DNA of 64,000 nucleotides from Leisingera sp. SS27 (lineage in GTDB: Bacteria > Pseudomonadota > Alphaproteobacteria > Rhodobacterales > Rhodobacteraceae), in the NCBI RefSeq assembly GCF_028368855.1, contig NZ_JAQNCY010000001.1, forward strand, positions 434,001 to 498,000. Direction: 5' to 3'. Each line of letters begins with the position of its first letter. Within the stretch, counting starts at the first letter, position 1. Position numbers and translations under genes: made by a program. Under the pieces are notes generated by a model. It had not been told where the DNA came from. It made no database searches and worked only from the letters and a program-made list of their open reading frames with translations. Below, one piece after another: positions 8,617 to 17,747 of this stretch.

Positions 8617-9741
8617 ATGAAACGCTATCTTGCAACTTCGGCGGCTTTGGCGCTGGCATCCGGCTCTGCCATGGCAAGCGGTCTGGACCGCACCGGCCAG
8701 CCGATCGGGATCATCTTTGAAGAAGGCAACTATGCCGAATTTTCGTTCGCGACGACATCCGTGGACTTGTCGGGCAACGACCGCACCTCGCTGAACCCGT
8801 TCGGCTCCGCCACTGGCGATGTCGGTGAGCGGTTCAACATGTTTGGCGCCGGCTACAAGCGCGACATCAATGAACAGCTGTCGTTCGCTCTGATCTTTGA
8901 CCAGCCGTGGGGCGTGGATGTGAACTACCCGACCACCGGGTCCCTGTTGCTTGGCGGAACGACCGCACAAGCGGATTCGAACTCGATCACCGCCCTGCTG
9001 CGCTACAAGTTCAATGAGCGCTTCAGTGTCCATGGCGGCCTGCGCTACCAGGAGCTTGACGGCGAAATCAATCTGCAAGGCGGGGCCTACACCTCCATCG
9101 GCGGCCGATACAACGTGAAGGTGGACAAGGACGGCGCCTTTGGCTGGGTGGCAGGCGTGGCCTATGAAATTCCTGATATCGCCCTGCGGGTTGCACTGAC
9201 CTACAGCTCTGAGATCGAGCATGATTTCAACCTGAACGAGACCTTTGCCACCAGCGCCACCGCAAGCACCACAACAAAAACCAAAACTCCGCAATCGGTG
9301 AACCTGGACTTCCAGACCGGCATCGCCCAGGACACGCTGCTGTTTGGCGGCATCCGCTGGGCTGAGCACAGCGTAACAGATCTGGTGGTTCCGGGCCTGA
9401 GCACCCTGGCCGGCCGCTCCGTCGATCTGATTGATCTGGACGACTCGATTACTTACACCTTGGGTGTTGGACGCGCCTTCAATGACAAGTGGTCCGGTTC
9501 GGTGGCGCTGATCTATTCGGATTCGGACGGCGACAACCTGGTCTCTCCGCTGGCACCGACGCATGGCTATGAAGCGATCCGGGTCGGCGTGCAATACAAG
9601 CAGGACAACATGACCGTCTCTGCCGGCGTCCGCTATACCCAGCTGGGCGATGCGGTGGCCTCCCCTGGCGGCAGCCCGGTCACCAACTTTCAGGACAACG
9701 ACGCGGTCAGCTTTGGCTTGAAGGTCGGCTTCCACTTCTAA
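8617..9741 (+). CDS. FadL/OmpP1-type outer membrane protein
   Basis: Predicted 14-stranded outer-membrane β-barrel of the FadL/TodX family, which takes up long-chain fatty acids and other hydrophobic compounds by lateral diffusion. The precursor has 374 residues with a clear signal peptide (MKRYLATSAALALASGSAMA, cut after AMA) and ends in a barrel-type aromatic residue (KVGFHF). Alternating hydrophobic strands and N-terminal features after cleavage fit the family. ATG 8617 follows GGGAGG; the longer frame from 8533 would bury the signal peptide. It is single-gene, with its own terminator. Confidence 0.85.
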   Translation: MKRYLATSAALALASGSAMASGLDRTGQPIGIIFEEGNYAEFSFATTSVDLSGNDRTSLNPFGSATGDVGERFNMFGAGYKRDINEQLSFALIFDQPWGVDVNYPTTGSLLLGGTTAQADSNSITALLRYKFNERFSVHGGLRYQELDGEINLQGGAYTSIGGRYNVKVDKDGAFGWVAGVAYEIPDIALRVALTYSSEIEHDFNLNETFATSATASTTTKTKTPQSVNLDFQTGIAQDTLLFGGIRWAEHSVTDLVVPGLSTLAGRSVDLIDLDDSITYTLGVGRAFNDKWSGSVALIYSDSDGDNLVSPLAPTHGYEAIRVGVQYKQDNMTVSAGVRYTQLGDAVASPGGSPVTNFQDNDAVSFGLKVGFHF

Positions 9742-9765
9742 ACCAGAAACCTGCCGGGCAGTTTG

Positions 9766-9798
9766 CCCCGTCCCTTCCGAGGGGCGGGGTTTTCTTTT
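9766..9798 (+). terminator. Rho-independent terminator of the FadL-type gene
   Basis: Stem CCCCGTCCC / GGGGCGGGG (9 bp with one G-U pair), loop TTCCGA, followed by TTTTCTTTT. It lies 25 bases after the stop codon. Confidence 0.85.
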
Positions 9799-9882
9799 GG
9801 CGCGGCTGAAGCGCGCATGGAATTGACCCGGCCCCTACGGGTAGCTAGCAAGGCGTGACACCTTCAGGGACTTGAAATTTCC

Positions 9883-10746
9883 ATGCTCTACTCTTCCGCA
9901 CAGGACTGGCGCGACGCGCCGAACAAACGGGTGCTGTTCTTTGGCATGTCCGGGCTTGGCAAAACCTATGTCAGCAACGTTCTGCGCGGCGCCGGCAGCT
10001 GGTTCCACTATTCCATCGATTACCGCATCGGCACCCGTTATATGGGTGAATACATTGCCGACAACGCCAAGGCCGAGGCAATGAAGGTGCCCTTTCTGCG
10101 CGAACTCTTGCTGACGGATTCGATCTTCATCGGCTCCAACATCACTTTCGAGAACCTGCGCCCGGTCTCTGCCTATCTGGGCAAGCCCGGCGACACCGCC
10201 AAGGGCGGTCTGCCGATTGCCGAGTACAAGCGCCGCCAGGAGCAGTTCCGTGTCGCCGAAATCCGCGCCCTGCTGGACACCGAGTATTTCGCGGACCGGG
10301 CGCAGCAGCTTTATGGCTATCCGAATTTCATCTGCGACACCGGCGGGTCGATCTGTGAGTGGGTCGATGCCAATGACCCGAACGACCAGATCCTGTCCGA
10401 GCTGAGCAAGCACACGCTGATGGTCTGGATTAAGGGAAGCGAGGAACACACCGCCGAGCTGGTCCGCCGCTTTGACAGGGCCCCCAAGCCGATGTCCTAC
10501 CAGCCGGAGTTCCTGAACCGGGTCTGGCAGGAATACCTTAAGGAAAACAAGATATCTGAGGCGGATGTGGACCCCGATGCCTTTATCCGCTGGACCTATG
10601 CCCAGGCGCTGGCGCACCGCCAGCCGCGCTATCAGGCGATGGCGGACAATTGGGGCGTCACGGTGACTGCCAGCCAGATCTCCGCCGTGAAGGATGAGGC
10701 TGGTTTCGTGGATTTGATCGCCAAGGCCCTTGAGGACCGCGGCTAA
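9883..10746 (+). CDS. P-loop ATPase/kinase-like protein of unknown role
   Basis: Soluble protein of 287 residues. The only recognisable motif is an N-terminal Walker [19 protein letters not shown] (about residues 17-34), followed by a small-kinase-like start to the fold. A possible substrate segment, [12 protein letters not shown], lies near the middle. Rhodobacteraceae genomes carry this as an ATPase of unknown function; I cannot assign a substrate. It lies 59 bases upstream of metA on the same strand and may be co-transcribed with it, but no methionine link is evident. No strong ribosome-binding site precedes the ATG. Confidence 0.65.
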   Translation: MLYSSAQDWRDAPNKRVLFFGMSGLGKTYVSNVLRGAGSWFHYSIDYRIGTRYMGEYIADNAKAEAMKVPFLRELLLTDSIFIGSNITFENLRPVSAYLGKPGDTAKGGLPIAEYKRRQEQFRVAEIRALLDTEYFADRAQQLYGYPNFICDTGGSICEWVDANDPNDQILSELSKHTLMVWIKGSEEHTAELVRRFDRAPKPMSYQPEFLNRVWQEYLKENKISEADVDPDAFIRWTYAQALAHRQPRYQAMADNWGVTVTASQISAVKDEAGFVDLIAKALEDRG

Positions 10747-10805
10747 CCCGCTTATCTGACAACCTCCGCTATATCGTACAACTTTCCGCAAATCAGGATA
10801 CTGAC

Positions 10806-11723
10806 ATGCCCATCAAGATCCCCGCTGACCTGCCCGCCTATGACGTTCTGACGAACGAAGGCGTGATGGTCATGTCGCCGGATCAGGCGGCGCGTCAGGA
10901 CATCCGGGCGCTGCGCATCGGGCTGCTGAACCTGATGCCCAAGAAGATCCAGACCGAGAACCAGTTTGCCCGGCTGATCGGGGCGACGCCCTTGCAGATC
11001 GAGCTGAGCCTGATCCGGATGACCGAGCATCAGACCAAGAACACCGCTGCCGCGCATATGGAGGAGTTCTATCACTCCTTTCAGGAAGTGAAGCACGAGA
11101 AGTTCGACGGGCTGATCATCACCGGCGCGCCGATCGAGCATCTGGACTTTCCCGAGGTCACCTATTGGGACGAGATGCGCGAGGTGTTCGAGTGGACCCA
11201 GACCAATGTGCATTCGACCTTTGGCGTCTGCTGGGGCGGCATGGCGATGATCAACCACTTCCATGGCGTGAAGAAGCACATGCTGGACCACAAGGCGTTC
11301 GGCTGCTTCCGGCACCAGAACCTGGCGCCGGCCTCGCCGTACCTGCGCGGGTTCTCGGATGATTTCGTGATCCCGGTCAGCCGCTGGACGGAGATGAAGC
11401 AAGCGGAGGTCGATACCGCCGAGGGGCTGAAGACACTTTTAGGCAGTGACGAGGTCGGCCCCTGCCTGATCGAGGACAAGGCGCACCGCGCGCTCTATAT
11501 CTTCAACCATTTTGAGTACGACAGCGATACGCTGAAGCAGGAATACGACCGCGACGTGGCCAACGGCACCCCGATCAACGTGCCGGGCAACTACTATCCG
11601 GACGATGACCCCAGCCGCCAGCCGCAGAACCGCTGGCGCAGCCACGCGCATCTTCTCTATGGCAACTGGATCAATGAGATTTACCAGACAACGCCTTATG
11701 ACATGGATGAGATCGGCCGCTAG
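10806..11723 (+). CDS. metA: Homoserine O-acyltransferase (predicted acetyl-CoA specific)
   Basis: Activates homoserine for methionine synthesis. The 305-residue protein is full length for MetA. The nucleophile is Cys142 in [10 protein letters not shown] and the catalytic histidine lies in IFNHFEYD. Residue 111 is Glu (in [10 protein letters not shown]). In characterised MetA enzymes Glu at this position selects acetyl-CoA and Gly, as in E. coli, selects succinyl-CoA, so O-acetylhomoserine is the predicted product. Only 59 bases separate it from the upstream ATPase gene and I cannot fit a SAM-II riboswitch there, although metA genes of other alphaproteobacteria often have one. A hydrolase gene starts one base after the stop. 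Confidence 0.95.
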   Translation: MPIKIPADLPAYDVLTNEGVMVMSPDQAARQDIRALRIGLLNLMPKKIQTENQFARLIGATPLQIELSLIRMTEHQTKNTAAAHMEEFYHSFQEVKHEKFDGLIITGAPIEHLDFPEVTYWDEMREVFEWTQTNVHSTFGVCWGGMAMINHFHGVKKHMLDHKAFGCFRHQNLAPASPYLRGFSDDFVIPVSRWTEMKQAEVDTAEGLKTLLGSDEVGPCLIEDKAHRALYIFNHFEYDSDTLKQEYDRDVANGTPINVPGNYYPDDDPSRQPQNRWRSHAHLLYGNWINEIYQTTPYDMDEIGR

Positions 11724-11724
11724 G

Positions 11725-12678
11725 ATGCTGATCTGGACAGGCCTTGCTGTGGCAGCGGGGACTGCCCTCACGCTCTGGCAGGCAGGCCGGCGCGAGGCTG
11801 CGGCTGAGACCCGCCATCCGCCGCAGGGCCAGGTTCTGGTGGTGGGCAGCCACCGGGTGCATGTGGTGGAAATGGGCCGGCCCAAGGGCAGCGCACCGGA
11901 TCTGGTGCTGCTGCATGGCTCCAGCGGCAACACCCGCGACATGACGTTCCGGCTGGCACCAGCGCTGGCTGATGAGTTCCGCATCCTGATCTTCGACCGG
12001 CCTGGCCTGGGGTATTCCAGCCCGTTGAACGGCACGGGCGCAACCATTCGCCAGCAGGCAGATGTGATGCGCCAGGCCGCGGCGCAGATGGGCGCCGAGA
12101 AACCCTTGGTTCTTGGCCAGAGCTATGGCGGCGCCGTGGCGCTGGCTTGGGCAGTAGATCACCCTGAAAGCCTATCTGCCTTGGTGTCGGTGTCTGGCGT
12201 GGCCTACCCCTGGACCTCGCCGCTGGATCCGCTCTACCGCCTCACCTCCTCGCGCTTTGGCAGTGCGGTGGCGGTGCCGCTGCTGACGGCCTATGTGCCA
12301 GATGCCGTGGTCAGCCGCTCTCTGCAGGAGATCTTTGCCCCGCAAGCGGTGCCGAAGGGATACGCGGAACACTTTGGCACCCGCCTGTCGCTGCGGCGCA
12401 GCTCGCTCAGGGCCAACGCCCGGCAGCGGGCGAACCTGCTGGAGGAAGTGACAGAGCTTTCGCAGCACTATGGCAGCATCACGGTCCCGCTGGAGGTGAT
12501 CCACGGCACTGAGGATGATCTGGTGAACCTCAATCTCCATGCCGAAGGGCTGGCCCGGGACGTGGACAGCGCGCGCCTGACCCTGCTGGAGGGCATTGGC
12601 CACATGCCGCAGCACGTCGCAACGGACGATGTTGCTGATGCGGTCCGCCGCGCTGCTGAGCGCGCAAATTTGCGTTAA
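11725..12678 (+). CDS. Alpha/beta hydrolase, membrane-anchored
   Basis: Serine hydrolase of 318 residues. An N-terminal hydrophobic segment (about 2-18) looks like a signal anchor. The fold shows LLHGSSGNTRD (oxyanion loop), nucleophile Ser133 in LGQSYGGAVA, the acid in IHGTEDDLV and His in GIGHMPQH. This is a complete catalytic triad. The substrate is unknown. I chose ATG 11725, one base after the metA stop, implying translational coupling; ATGs at 11698 and 11707 overlapping metA are alternatives. The final codons overlap a 20-base sequence repeated at 13368 (see repeats). Confidence 0.8.
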   Translation: MLIWTGLAVAAGTALTLWQAGRREAAAETRHPPQGQVLVVGSHRVHVVEMGRPKGSAPDLVLLHGSSGNTRDMTFRLAPALADEFRILIFDRPGLGYSSPLNGTGATIRQQADVMRQAAAQMGAEKPLVLGQSYGGAVALAWAVDHPESLSALVSVSGVAYPWTSPLDPLYRLTSSRFGSAVAVPLLTAYVPDAVVSRSLQEIFAPQAVPKGYAEHFGTRLSLRRSSLRANARQRANLLEEVTELSQHYGSITVPLEVIHGTEDDLVNLNLHAEGLARDVDSARLTLLEGIGHMPQHVATDDVADAVRRAAERANLR

Positions 12679-12683
12679 AGCGA
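12664..12683 (+). repeat. 20-bp direct repeat, copy 1
   Basis: GCAAATTTGCGTTAAAGCGA occurs here, across the stop codon of the hydrolase gene, and again at 13368-13387. The first ten bases form a perfect palindrome (GCAAATTTGC). The two copies bracket the DUF995 gene in the same orientation. Confidence 0.8.
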
Positions 12684-12773
12684 AGTAACCGCGGCCAATG
12701 GCGGCCCAAATACAACCTCCGCAACCCACTACACAAATCGTGCTATACTATACCTCTGGTAATGGAGGGCACC

Positions 12774-13259
12774 ATGAAATCATCTCATCTCGCCGTCTTG
12801 GTAACGATTCTCAGCGCGGCTTTTTCAACGACACAGGCCACGGCTGACCCCAAACCGCAAAATGCGGCAGTCCCCGCGGCACAAGAACTTGCCAACTTGT
12901 ACGGCGGCAATACGCAAATTTGGAAGAAATGCCAGGGCGGTGTCTACTACGGGCCGCGCTGGGAGGCGCAAGGCTACTGCGCGCAGCACCCCAACAGCGT
13001 CGGTGTCGGAAAATGGCACATCGACGGCAGAGGCCGCGTTTGCCAGAAAATGACCTGGTATCATTCCAAAGACGGTGCACTTGTCGCAAAGGAAGGCGAG
13101 GAAGAATGCATCTCTCATCTGCAGGCAGCAGACGGCATTGTCTGGCGCAGCTGGCCGAAGGACCGGGAGTGGTGGAAGGCGACCAACAGCGTGAGCCTGG
13201 AGAAGGGTTTTAAGTTTAAATCCAAAATCCGGCGGCTGCGCAAAAAACTCAAAGTCTGA
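12774..13259 (+). CDS. DUF995 family exported protein
   Basis: Precursor of 161 residues with a Sec signal peptide (MKSSHLAVLVTILSAAFSTTQA, cut about residue 24). The body has four cysteines, a WKKCQGGVYYGPRWEAQGYC segment and a GKWHIDGRGRVCQKMTW segment, a pattern I associate with DUF995, a periplasmic family of unknown function found in alphaproteobacteria. ATG 12774 is preceded by GGAGGG. A possible -10 hexamer TATACT lies at about 12742. The gene is a single unit flanked by two copies of a 20-bp direct repeat, suggesting it may have been inserted between the hydrolase and ppk2 genes. Confidence 0.7.
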   Translation: MKSSHLAVLVTILSAAFSTTQATADPKPQNAAVPAAQELANLYGGNTQIWKKCQGGVYYGPRWEAQGYCAQHPNSVGVGKWHIDGRGRVCQKMTWYHSKDGALVAKEGEEECISHLQAADGIVWRSWPKDREWWKATNSVSLEKGFKFKSKIRRLRKKLKV

Positions 13260-13367
13260 GACTGCGGCAACTGATCCCTGGCGCAACATATGAATCGCTG
13301 GCGCCCGCCCGCGGCGGCCAGGTGCGGCGTTCACAGACCTGCCCCGCAGCTTCCTGCTGCGGCCTGT

Positions 13368-13387
13368 GCAAATTTGCGTTAAAGCGA
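13368..13387 (+). repeat. 20-bp direct repeat, copy 2
   Basis: Identical to 12664-12683 over 20 bases. It lies 56 bases upstream of the ppk2 start codon, so it could also act as a promoter element there. Confidence 0.8.
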
Positions 13388-13443
13388 TTCACATTCCATA
13401 CTCCTTTCCCATATAAAGGATTGAGGACAGGAGGGTTTTGCAC

Positions 13444-14313
13444 ATGCCGCTGCCGTTTGACGGGGCCATCAGCCGCTATTTCCAGAGCGGCGCACCGGAG
13501 GAGATCCGTAAGGCCATCAAGGGCGCGGACAAGGATGAAATCCTCAGCCCCAGCTATCCGCACAGGAAGCTGATGAAGCGCAAGGCCTATGACAAAGAGC
13601 TTGAGGCGCTGCAGATTGAACTGGTCAAGCTGCAGTCCTGGGTCAAGGCCACGGGCCAGCGGATCGCCATCGTCTTTGAGGGCCGCGATGCGGCCGGCAA
13701 GGGCGGCACAATCAAGCGGTTCCGCGAAAACCTGAACCCGCGCGGAGCGCGCATCGTGGCACTGCCCAAACCAACTGAAGCCGAGCAGAGCCAATGGTAT
13801 TTTCAGCGCTATGTGCAGCAGCTGCCGTCGGGCGGCGAAATCGTGTTCTTTGACCGCAGCTGGTACAACCGCGGTGTTGTCGAAAAGGTGTTCGGATTCT
13901 GCTCGGATGCGCAGCGGGAGCGGTTCTTTGACCAGGTTCCCGACTTTGAAAAGGCGCTGGCAGAGGACGGCATCCACCTGTTCAAGTTCTGGCTGAATGT
14001 GGGCCGGGCAGAGCAGCTGCAACGGTTCCTGTCGCGGGAATCCGACCCTCTAAAAAAATGGAAGCTGAGCTCCATCGACGTGAAAGGGCTGGAGAAATGG
14101 GATGACTACAGCGCCGCCATTTCAGAAACCTTTGCGCGCAGCCACAGCCCTGAGGCCCCCTGGACAATCATCCGGTCCGATGACAAACGGCGGGCGCGGC
14201 TGGCGGCGATGCGCAGCGTACTGCACGCGATTGATTACACCAGCAAGGACGCCAAGGCGATTGGTTCTCTGGACACGGAAATAAGCGGAGGCCCGGATAT
14301 CTGGGATGCCTAA
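13444..14313 (+). CDS. ppk2: Polyphosphate kinase 2
   Basis: Transfers phosphate between polyphosphate and nucleotides, normally favouring NDP phosphorylation. The single-domain enzyme has 289 residues, as in class I PPK2. Walker A is GRDAAGKGG (80-88), Walker B is FFDRSWYNR (about 135-143), and the lid region is [13 protein letters not shown] (about 195-207). ATG 13444 has AGGAGGG eight bases upstream; the in-frame TTG at 13438 is too close to it. The last eight bases overlap the TetR-family gene, so the two are translationally coupled. Confidence 0.93.
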   Translation: MPLPFDGAISRYFQSGAPEEIRKAIKGADKDEILSPSYPHRKLMKRKAYDKELEALQIELVKLQSWVKATGQRIAIVFEGRDAAGKGGTIKRFRENLNPRGARIVALPKPTEAEQSQWYFQRYVQQLPSGGEIVFFDRSWYNRGVVEKVFGFCSDAQRERFFDQVPDFEKALAEDGIHLFKFWLNVGRAEQLQRFLSRESDPLKKWKLSSIDVKGLEKWDDYSAAISETFARSHSPEAPWTIIRSDDKRRARLAAMRSVLHAIDYTSKDAKAIGSLDTEISGGPDIWDA

Positions 14314-14923
14314 ACGCGGTTATCATCACGGCAACCTGCGCCAGGCGCTGGTCGAGGCCGCCCTGCAGCTGATCGAAGCCAAGGGGCCGACCGGCTTTAC
14401 CCTGTCGGAAGCCGCCAAGCAGGCGGGCGTTACACCGGCTGCGGTCTACCGCCATTTCGAGGGGCGCGAGGACCTGATCGCGGAAGCCTCGCGCCAGGGC
14501 TATGTGATGTTCGCCGACCTGATGCAGCACGCCTATGACAAGTATCAGCCCTCGGCGCTGGCTGCGTTTGAGGCAACCGGGCGGGCCTATCTGGCATTTG
14601 CACGCAAACATCCCGGCCACTACATCGCCATGTTCGAAAGCGGTATTTCGGTGAACCGGACACCCGAACTGGCCGACGCCGCCGCCCGGGCACGCGCAAT
14701 TCTGGAACGCGCAGCAGCGGACCTGAGCCAGCACATCCCGGCAGAAAAACGCCCGCCGGCCTCGATGTTCTCTGCCCATGTGCTGGCGATGAGCCACGGG
14801 GTAGTGGAGCTTTATGCGCGCAACTCTCCCGGTGCCGCCTCGCCGTTTCCGCCGGAGGATCTGCTGGAAAGCGGCATCGGCATCTACCTGCGCGGACTGG
14901 GGCTGATCGGGCCGGACAACTAA
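14306..14923 (+). CDS. TetR/AcrR family transcriptional regulator
   Basis: DNA-binding repressor type, 205 residues. The N-terminal HTH covers about 8-55 with [29 protein letters not shown]. The C-terminal part is a ligand/dimerisation domain of the TetR_C_33-like type ([18 protein letters not shown]). It overlaps the ppk2 stop by eight bases, so it may regulate ppk2 or respond to a related metabolite; no operator is obvious. Confidence 0.9.
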   Translation: MPKRGYHHGNLRQALVEAALQLIEAKGPTGFTLSEAAKQAGVTPAAVYRHFEGREDLIAEASRQGYVMFADLMQHAYDKYQPSALAAFEATGRAYLAFARKHPGHYIAMFESGISVNRTPELADAAARARAILERAAADLSQHIPAEKRPPASMFSAHVLAMSHGVVELYARNSPGAASPFPPEDLLESGIGIYLRGLGLIGPDN

Positions 14924-14931
14924 TCCGGCAG

Positions 14932-15990
14932 CTAGAACCGGCCGCTGGGCTGCGGTGCGCTCAATTCATCGCCGACGTTCACGAGGTTCACCTCGCCGAT
15001 GCCCTTGATGTCTTCGGGGCCGATGTCAGTGACGTGGAATTCCTCGGACAGGGCATCCTTCATTTCGTCTGGCGCGACGATTTTCATCGGGTTGGCAAAG
15101 ACCTGCAGCCGCGAGGCGAGATTCACTGCGGGGCCGAAGACGTCATAGACGTACTTCTGAATACCCACCACGGACCCCACGGCAGAGCCGGTGCCAAGAC
15201 CTATCCGCGCCTGCCATTTGTGCTGATGGCTTTGGTTGCGGCGGTCCAGGTAGCGCAGGAAGCGGGTGGCGCAATGGGCCACGGCGGTGGCGTGGTCCGG
15301 CGTCGGCTCCGGCATGCCTGCAACCGCCAGATAGGCATCGCCGATGGTCTTGATCCGCTCGCAGCCGTATTGCTCGACGATGCGGTCGAACGCGGTGAAA
15401 ATGTCGTTCAGCTCTCCCAGCGTCACCGTCGGATCGGTGCGGGAGGCGAAATCGGTGAAGTTCACAAAATCCAGCATCACCACCGAAACCTTGGGATAGA
15501 GCTGCGGAGTAACAACACCGAAGGTCTTGAACTCCTCATAGACCGAGCGCGGCATCAGATTGAGCAGCAGCCTCTCCACCCGTTCCTTCTCACGCTCCAG
15601 CTCGCGGGTATTGCGCTCCACCATGGTGGAGTAGCTGTCGATCATGCTCTCCAGTTCGCGGATGCGGGTAATGTTCTGGCATTCCACCACCAGAAGCGCC
15701 TCGTCCAGATGGCTGGCCTGGGAGATGTTGATCGCAAAGACCAGCGTGCGGCGCTTGCGCTTGATCTTCAGCTCCGCGGAATAGCGCAGCCCCTCGTCGC
15801 AGAGCGGCCCCAAGTCTTCGGGCTGCAGGCCATCGATGGCATCGGTCAGCGCCGCGCCCTCGCCCGGTGTGCCGAACCACTCTGCAAAGGGCTGGTTGTG
15901 AAAGACAAATCCCAGATCAGAGGCCCGGACCACGGCCACGCCAACGCCGATCGCTCGCAACAGCTGTTCATTGATGGCGGCAATGCTCAT
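14932..15990 (-). CDS. PAS-linked class III adenylate cyclase
   Basis: Predicted cAMP-forming signalling enzyme of 352 residues. An N-terminal PAS-like domain (about 8-110) is followed by a coiled coil (about 110-145) and the catalytic domain (about 165-320). The metal ligands are Asp174 (VMLDFVNFTD) and Asp218 (TIGDAYLAV). Lys214 and Asp283 are the adenine-selecting pair and Asn290/Arg294 (NLASR) stabilise the transition state. All essential residues are present. The start overlaps the stop of a truncated haemoglobin gene by four bases (ATGA), so the two are translationally coupled; a haem-based gas signal feeding the cyclase is inference. Confidence 0.88.
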   Translation of the reverse strand: MSIAAINEQLLRAIGVGVAVVRASDLGFVFHNQPFAEWFGTPGEGAALTDAIDGLQPEDLGPLCDEGLRYSAELKIKRKRRTLVFAINISQASHLDEALLVVECQNITRIRELESMIDSYSTMVERNTRELEREKERVERLLLNLMPRSVYEEFKTFGVVTPQLYPKVSVVMLDFVNFTDFASRTDPTVTLGELNDIFTAFDRIVEQYGCERIKTIGDAYLAVAGMPEPTPDHATAVAHCATRFLRYLDRRNQSHQHKWQARIGLGTGSAVGSVVGIQKYVYDVFGPAVNLASRLQVFANPMKIVAPDEMKDALSEEFHVTDIGPEDIKGIGEVNLVNVGDELSAPQPSGRF

Positions 15991-16355
15991 GCCGCGTCCC
16001 GGGTGACGATAATGCTGCGCTTGCCCTCAATGGCGCTGAGCGTGGTGCGGATGTCCGGCTCCGACAGCCCATGCTGCTCCAGCGCGTCCTGCAGCAGTGC
16101 GCCCATCTCATCGAAATCTTCGTGGGTAATGCCGAGGGCCCTATGCACCGCCTCAAGCCTGTCGTCACTGAAAGACGCAGGGCCGCCAAGAAGCGAGGAA
16201 ATGAACTTGGTCTGGTGATCAATCAGCCGTGCCATGTCGACATCGGCGAAGTAGTCGCCGATCTGGTCGGAGTCGAGCGCCAGTTCGTAAAAGGTCATCA
16301 CGACCCGGCTGATGGCGCTGAACCCGCCGTATTTCTCGTAGATCGTTTGCGGCAT
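15987..16355 (-). CDS. Group I truncated haemoglobin
   Basis: Small haem protein of 122 residues. It shows the group I pattern: YEKYGGFSAISRVVMTFYEL (A/B helices with the FY pair), DHQTKFISSLLGGP (E helix) and a proximal histidine in VHRALGITHEDF (F/G helices). Family members bind O2 or NO. It is the first gene of a two-gene operon with the adenylate cyclase, overlapping by four bases. A C-terminal extension of about 20 residues beyond the globin core is unusual but short. The upstream 136 bases contain its promoter and the end of the acetyltransferase unit. Confidence 0.85.
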   Translation of the reverse strand: MPQTIYEKYGGFSAISRVVMTFYELALDSDQIGDYFADVDMARLIDHQTKFISSLLGGPASFSDDRLEAVHRALGITHEDFDEMGALLQDALEQHGLSEPDIRTTLSAIEGKRSIIVTRDAA

Positions 16356-16491
16356 GACAGCTGTCCCCCATCAGGAAGCGGTCCGCCTATGTTACGCTAA
16401 TTTTGCGAAAATGTTAACGCCTGGAAGCCACAAGGGCAGCCCGGGCTGGAGTCCGGACTGGAAACCAGAGGTTTTTCAGCCTGTTGCGCGG

Positions 16492-17103
16492 TCAAGCCGC
16501 GCTTTCATCGGTGAAGGTCACCAGATCGCTCACGATGCATTGCAACCCCTCGATCAGGTCCAGCGTGGGCTGTGTGGACAGCAGCGGTGCCATTTCCTGG
16601 ATCAGCGGCAGCGGCAGGTCCCACCAGCGCAGCGCCAGAAGTTTTTCGCAAACCGCCCTATCGAAGCGCTCGCGCACCAGCTGCGCCGGATTTCCGGCCC
16701 AGACCTCATAGGCGCCGACGTCGCAGGTTACGGTCGCATTGGGGCTGATCACAGCGCCATCACCGATCGTCACCCCCCCCAGCAAGGTTGCATTGGCACC
16801 GATCCAGACGTCATTGCCAACCACCACATCCTGGCAGCCCGGCCGGGGAGCATGGGTTTCGGACCCGCCCAGGTGATCTGTAAAGATTTCGCCGAAGGGA
16901 AAGGCCGTTATCCGCTCCAGCGCCGGAGACTGGTCCAGCATCACCCGAACACCGCGTCCGATCGAGCAGAAAGAGCCCACCGCCACATTTGCACCACCAC
17001 CCTGCCCTTCGATCTCCATGTCCTCATATCCATGGGTGAAGCGGCCGATTTCCAGTTTGCCGTTGCCGATTGGGGCAGTCTTGAATTGCTCTGGTGATGT
17101 CAT
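16492..17103 (-). CDS. CatB-related O-acetyltransferase (xenobiotic acetyltransferase type)
   Basis: Acetyl-CoA-dependent acetyltransferase of 203 residues with left-handed β-helix hexapeptide repeats (for example DVWIGANATLLGGVTIGDGAVISPNATV) and the VWAGNPAQLVRERF segment typical of the CatB/VatD group. The family has members that acetylate chloramphenicol or streptogramins, but many are housekeeping sugar or unknown acetyltransferases, so resistance should not be assumed. It stands alone between the haemoglobin operon and the ribosomal operon. Confidence 0.85.
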   Translation of the reverse strand: MTSPEQFKTAPIGNGKLEIGRFTHGYEDMEIEGQGGGANVAVGSFCSIGRGVRVMLDQSPALERITAFPFGEIFTDHLGGSETHAPRPGCQDVVVGNDVWIGANATLLGGVTIGDGAVISPNATVTCDVGAYEVWAGNPAQLVRERFDRAVCEKLLALRWWDLPLPLIQEMAPLLSTQPTLDLIEGLQCIVSDLVTFTDESAA

Positions 17104-17207
17104 GTTGTTCTGCCTTCCGGTTCCCGTCCCAGGATTTCCAGGCCACCCTAGGAAATCTTTCTAAAGGAACCCTGAAGGCAGCCGGAATTCCGCAGCACCG
17201 GAAATGC

Positions 17208-17234
17208 AGAAGGGCCCGCCAGCGGCGAGCCCCT
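17208..17234 (-). terminator. Possible terminator of rplM-rpsI
   Basis: A GGGCCCGCC / GGCGAGCCC stem with one mismatch lies about 25 bases past the rpsI stop. The U-tract on the minus strand is weak, so confidence is low. Confidence 0.4.
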
Positions 17235-17256
17235 CCAAAACCATATGGTTCCCAGC

Positions 17257-17742
17257 TTAGCGCTTGGAGAACTGGAACGAACGGCGGGCTTTGGCCTTAC
17301 CGTATTTCTTACGTTCCACAACGCGGCTGTCGCGGGTCAGGAAGCCTGCTGCTTTCAGCGCGCCGCGCAGCGACGGATCGTACAACTGCAGTGCTTTGGA
17401 GATGCCGTGCTTGACCGCGCCGGCCTGACCGGACAGGCCGCCGCCTTTGACGGTGGCGTAGACGTCAAACTCGCCTTCGACGCCGGCAACCTGAAACGGC
17501 TGGCGCAGGATCATCTGCAGCACCGGACGGGCGAAGTACTTGTTGATTTCCTTGCCGTTCACCTCGACCTTGCCGGAGCCCGGCTTGATCCAGACGCGGG
17601 CAACAGCGTCTTTACGCTTGCCGGTGGCATAGGAGCGGCCCAGTTCGTCACGAACCGGCTCACGCGCGATGGTTTCTTCAGCCACTGCTTCCACACCGGT
17701 TGCAGCTGCGAGCTCTTCGAGAGTGTTGATCTGATCAGCCAT
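17257..17742 (-). CDS. rpsI: 30S ribosomal protein S9
   Basis: Ribosomal protein uS9, 161 residues. The conserved C-terminus [17 protein letters not shown], whose last residues reach the P-site tRNA, is complete. The N-terminus carries the extra 25-30 acidic residues ([19 protein letters not shown]) usual for Rhodobacterales. The [14 protein letters not shown] motif marks the conserved core. It follows rplM by five bases, the normal operon. Confidence 0.98.
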   Translation of the reverse strand: MADQINTLEELAAATGVEAVAEETIAREPVRDELGRSYATGKRKDAVARVWIKPGSGKVEVNGKEINKYFARPVLQMILRQPFQVAGVEGEFDVYATVKGGGLSGQAGAVKHGISKALQLYDPSLRGALKAAGFLTRDSRVVERKKYGKAKARRSFQFSKR

Positions 17743-17747
17743 CGGTA

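Noticed and set aside
10747-10805. SAM-II-type riboswitch upstream of metA
   Set aside because: The gap is only 59 bases and I cannot fit the conserved pseudoknot segments. Absence is not proven.
16492-17103. Chloramphenicol resistance gene
   Set aside because: The protein is in the CatB-related hexapeptide family, but position next to housekeeping genes and lack of specific evidence make a resistance role unsafe to claim.
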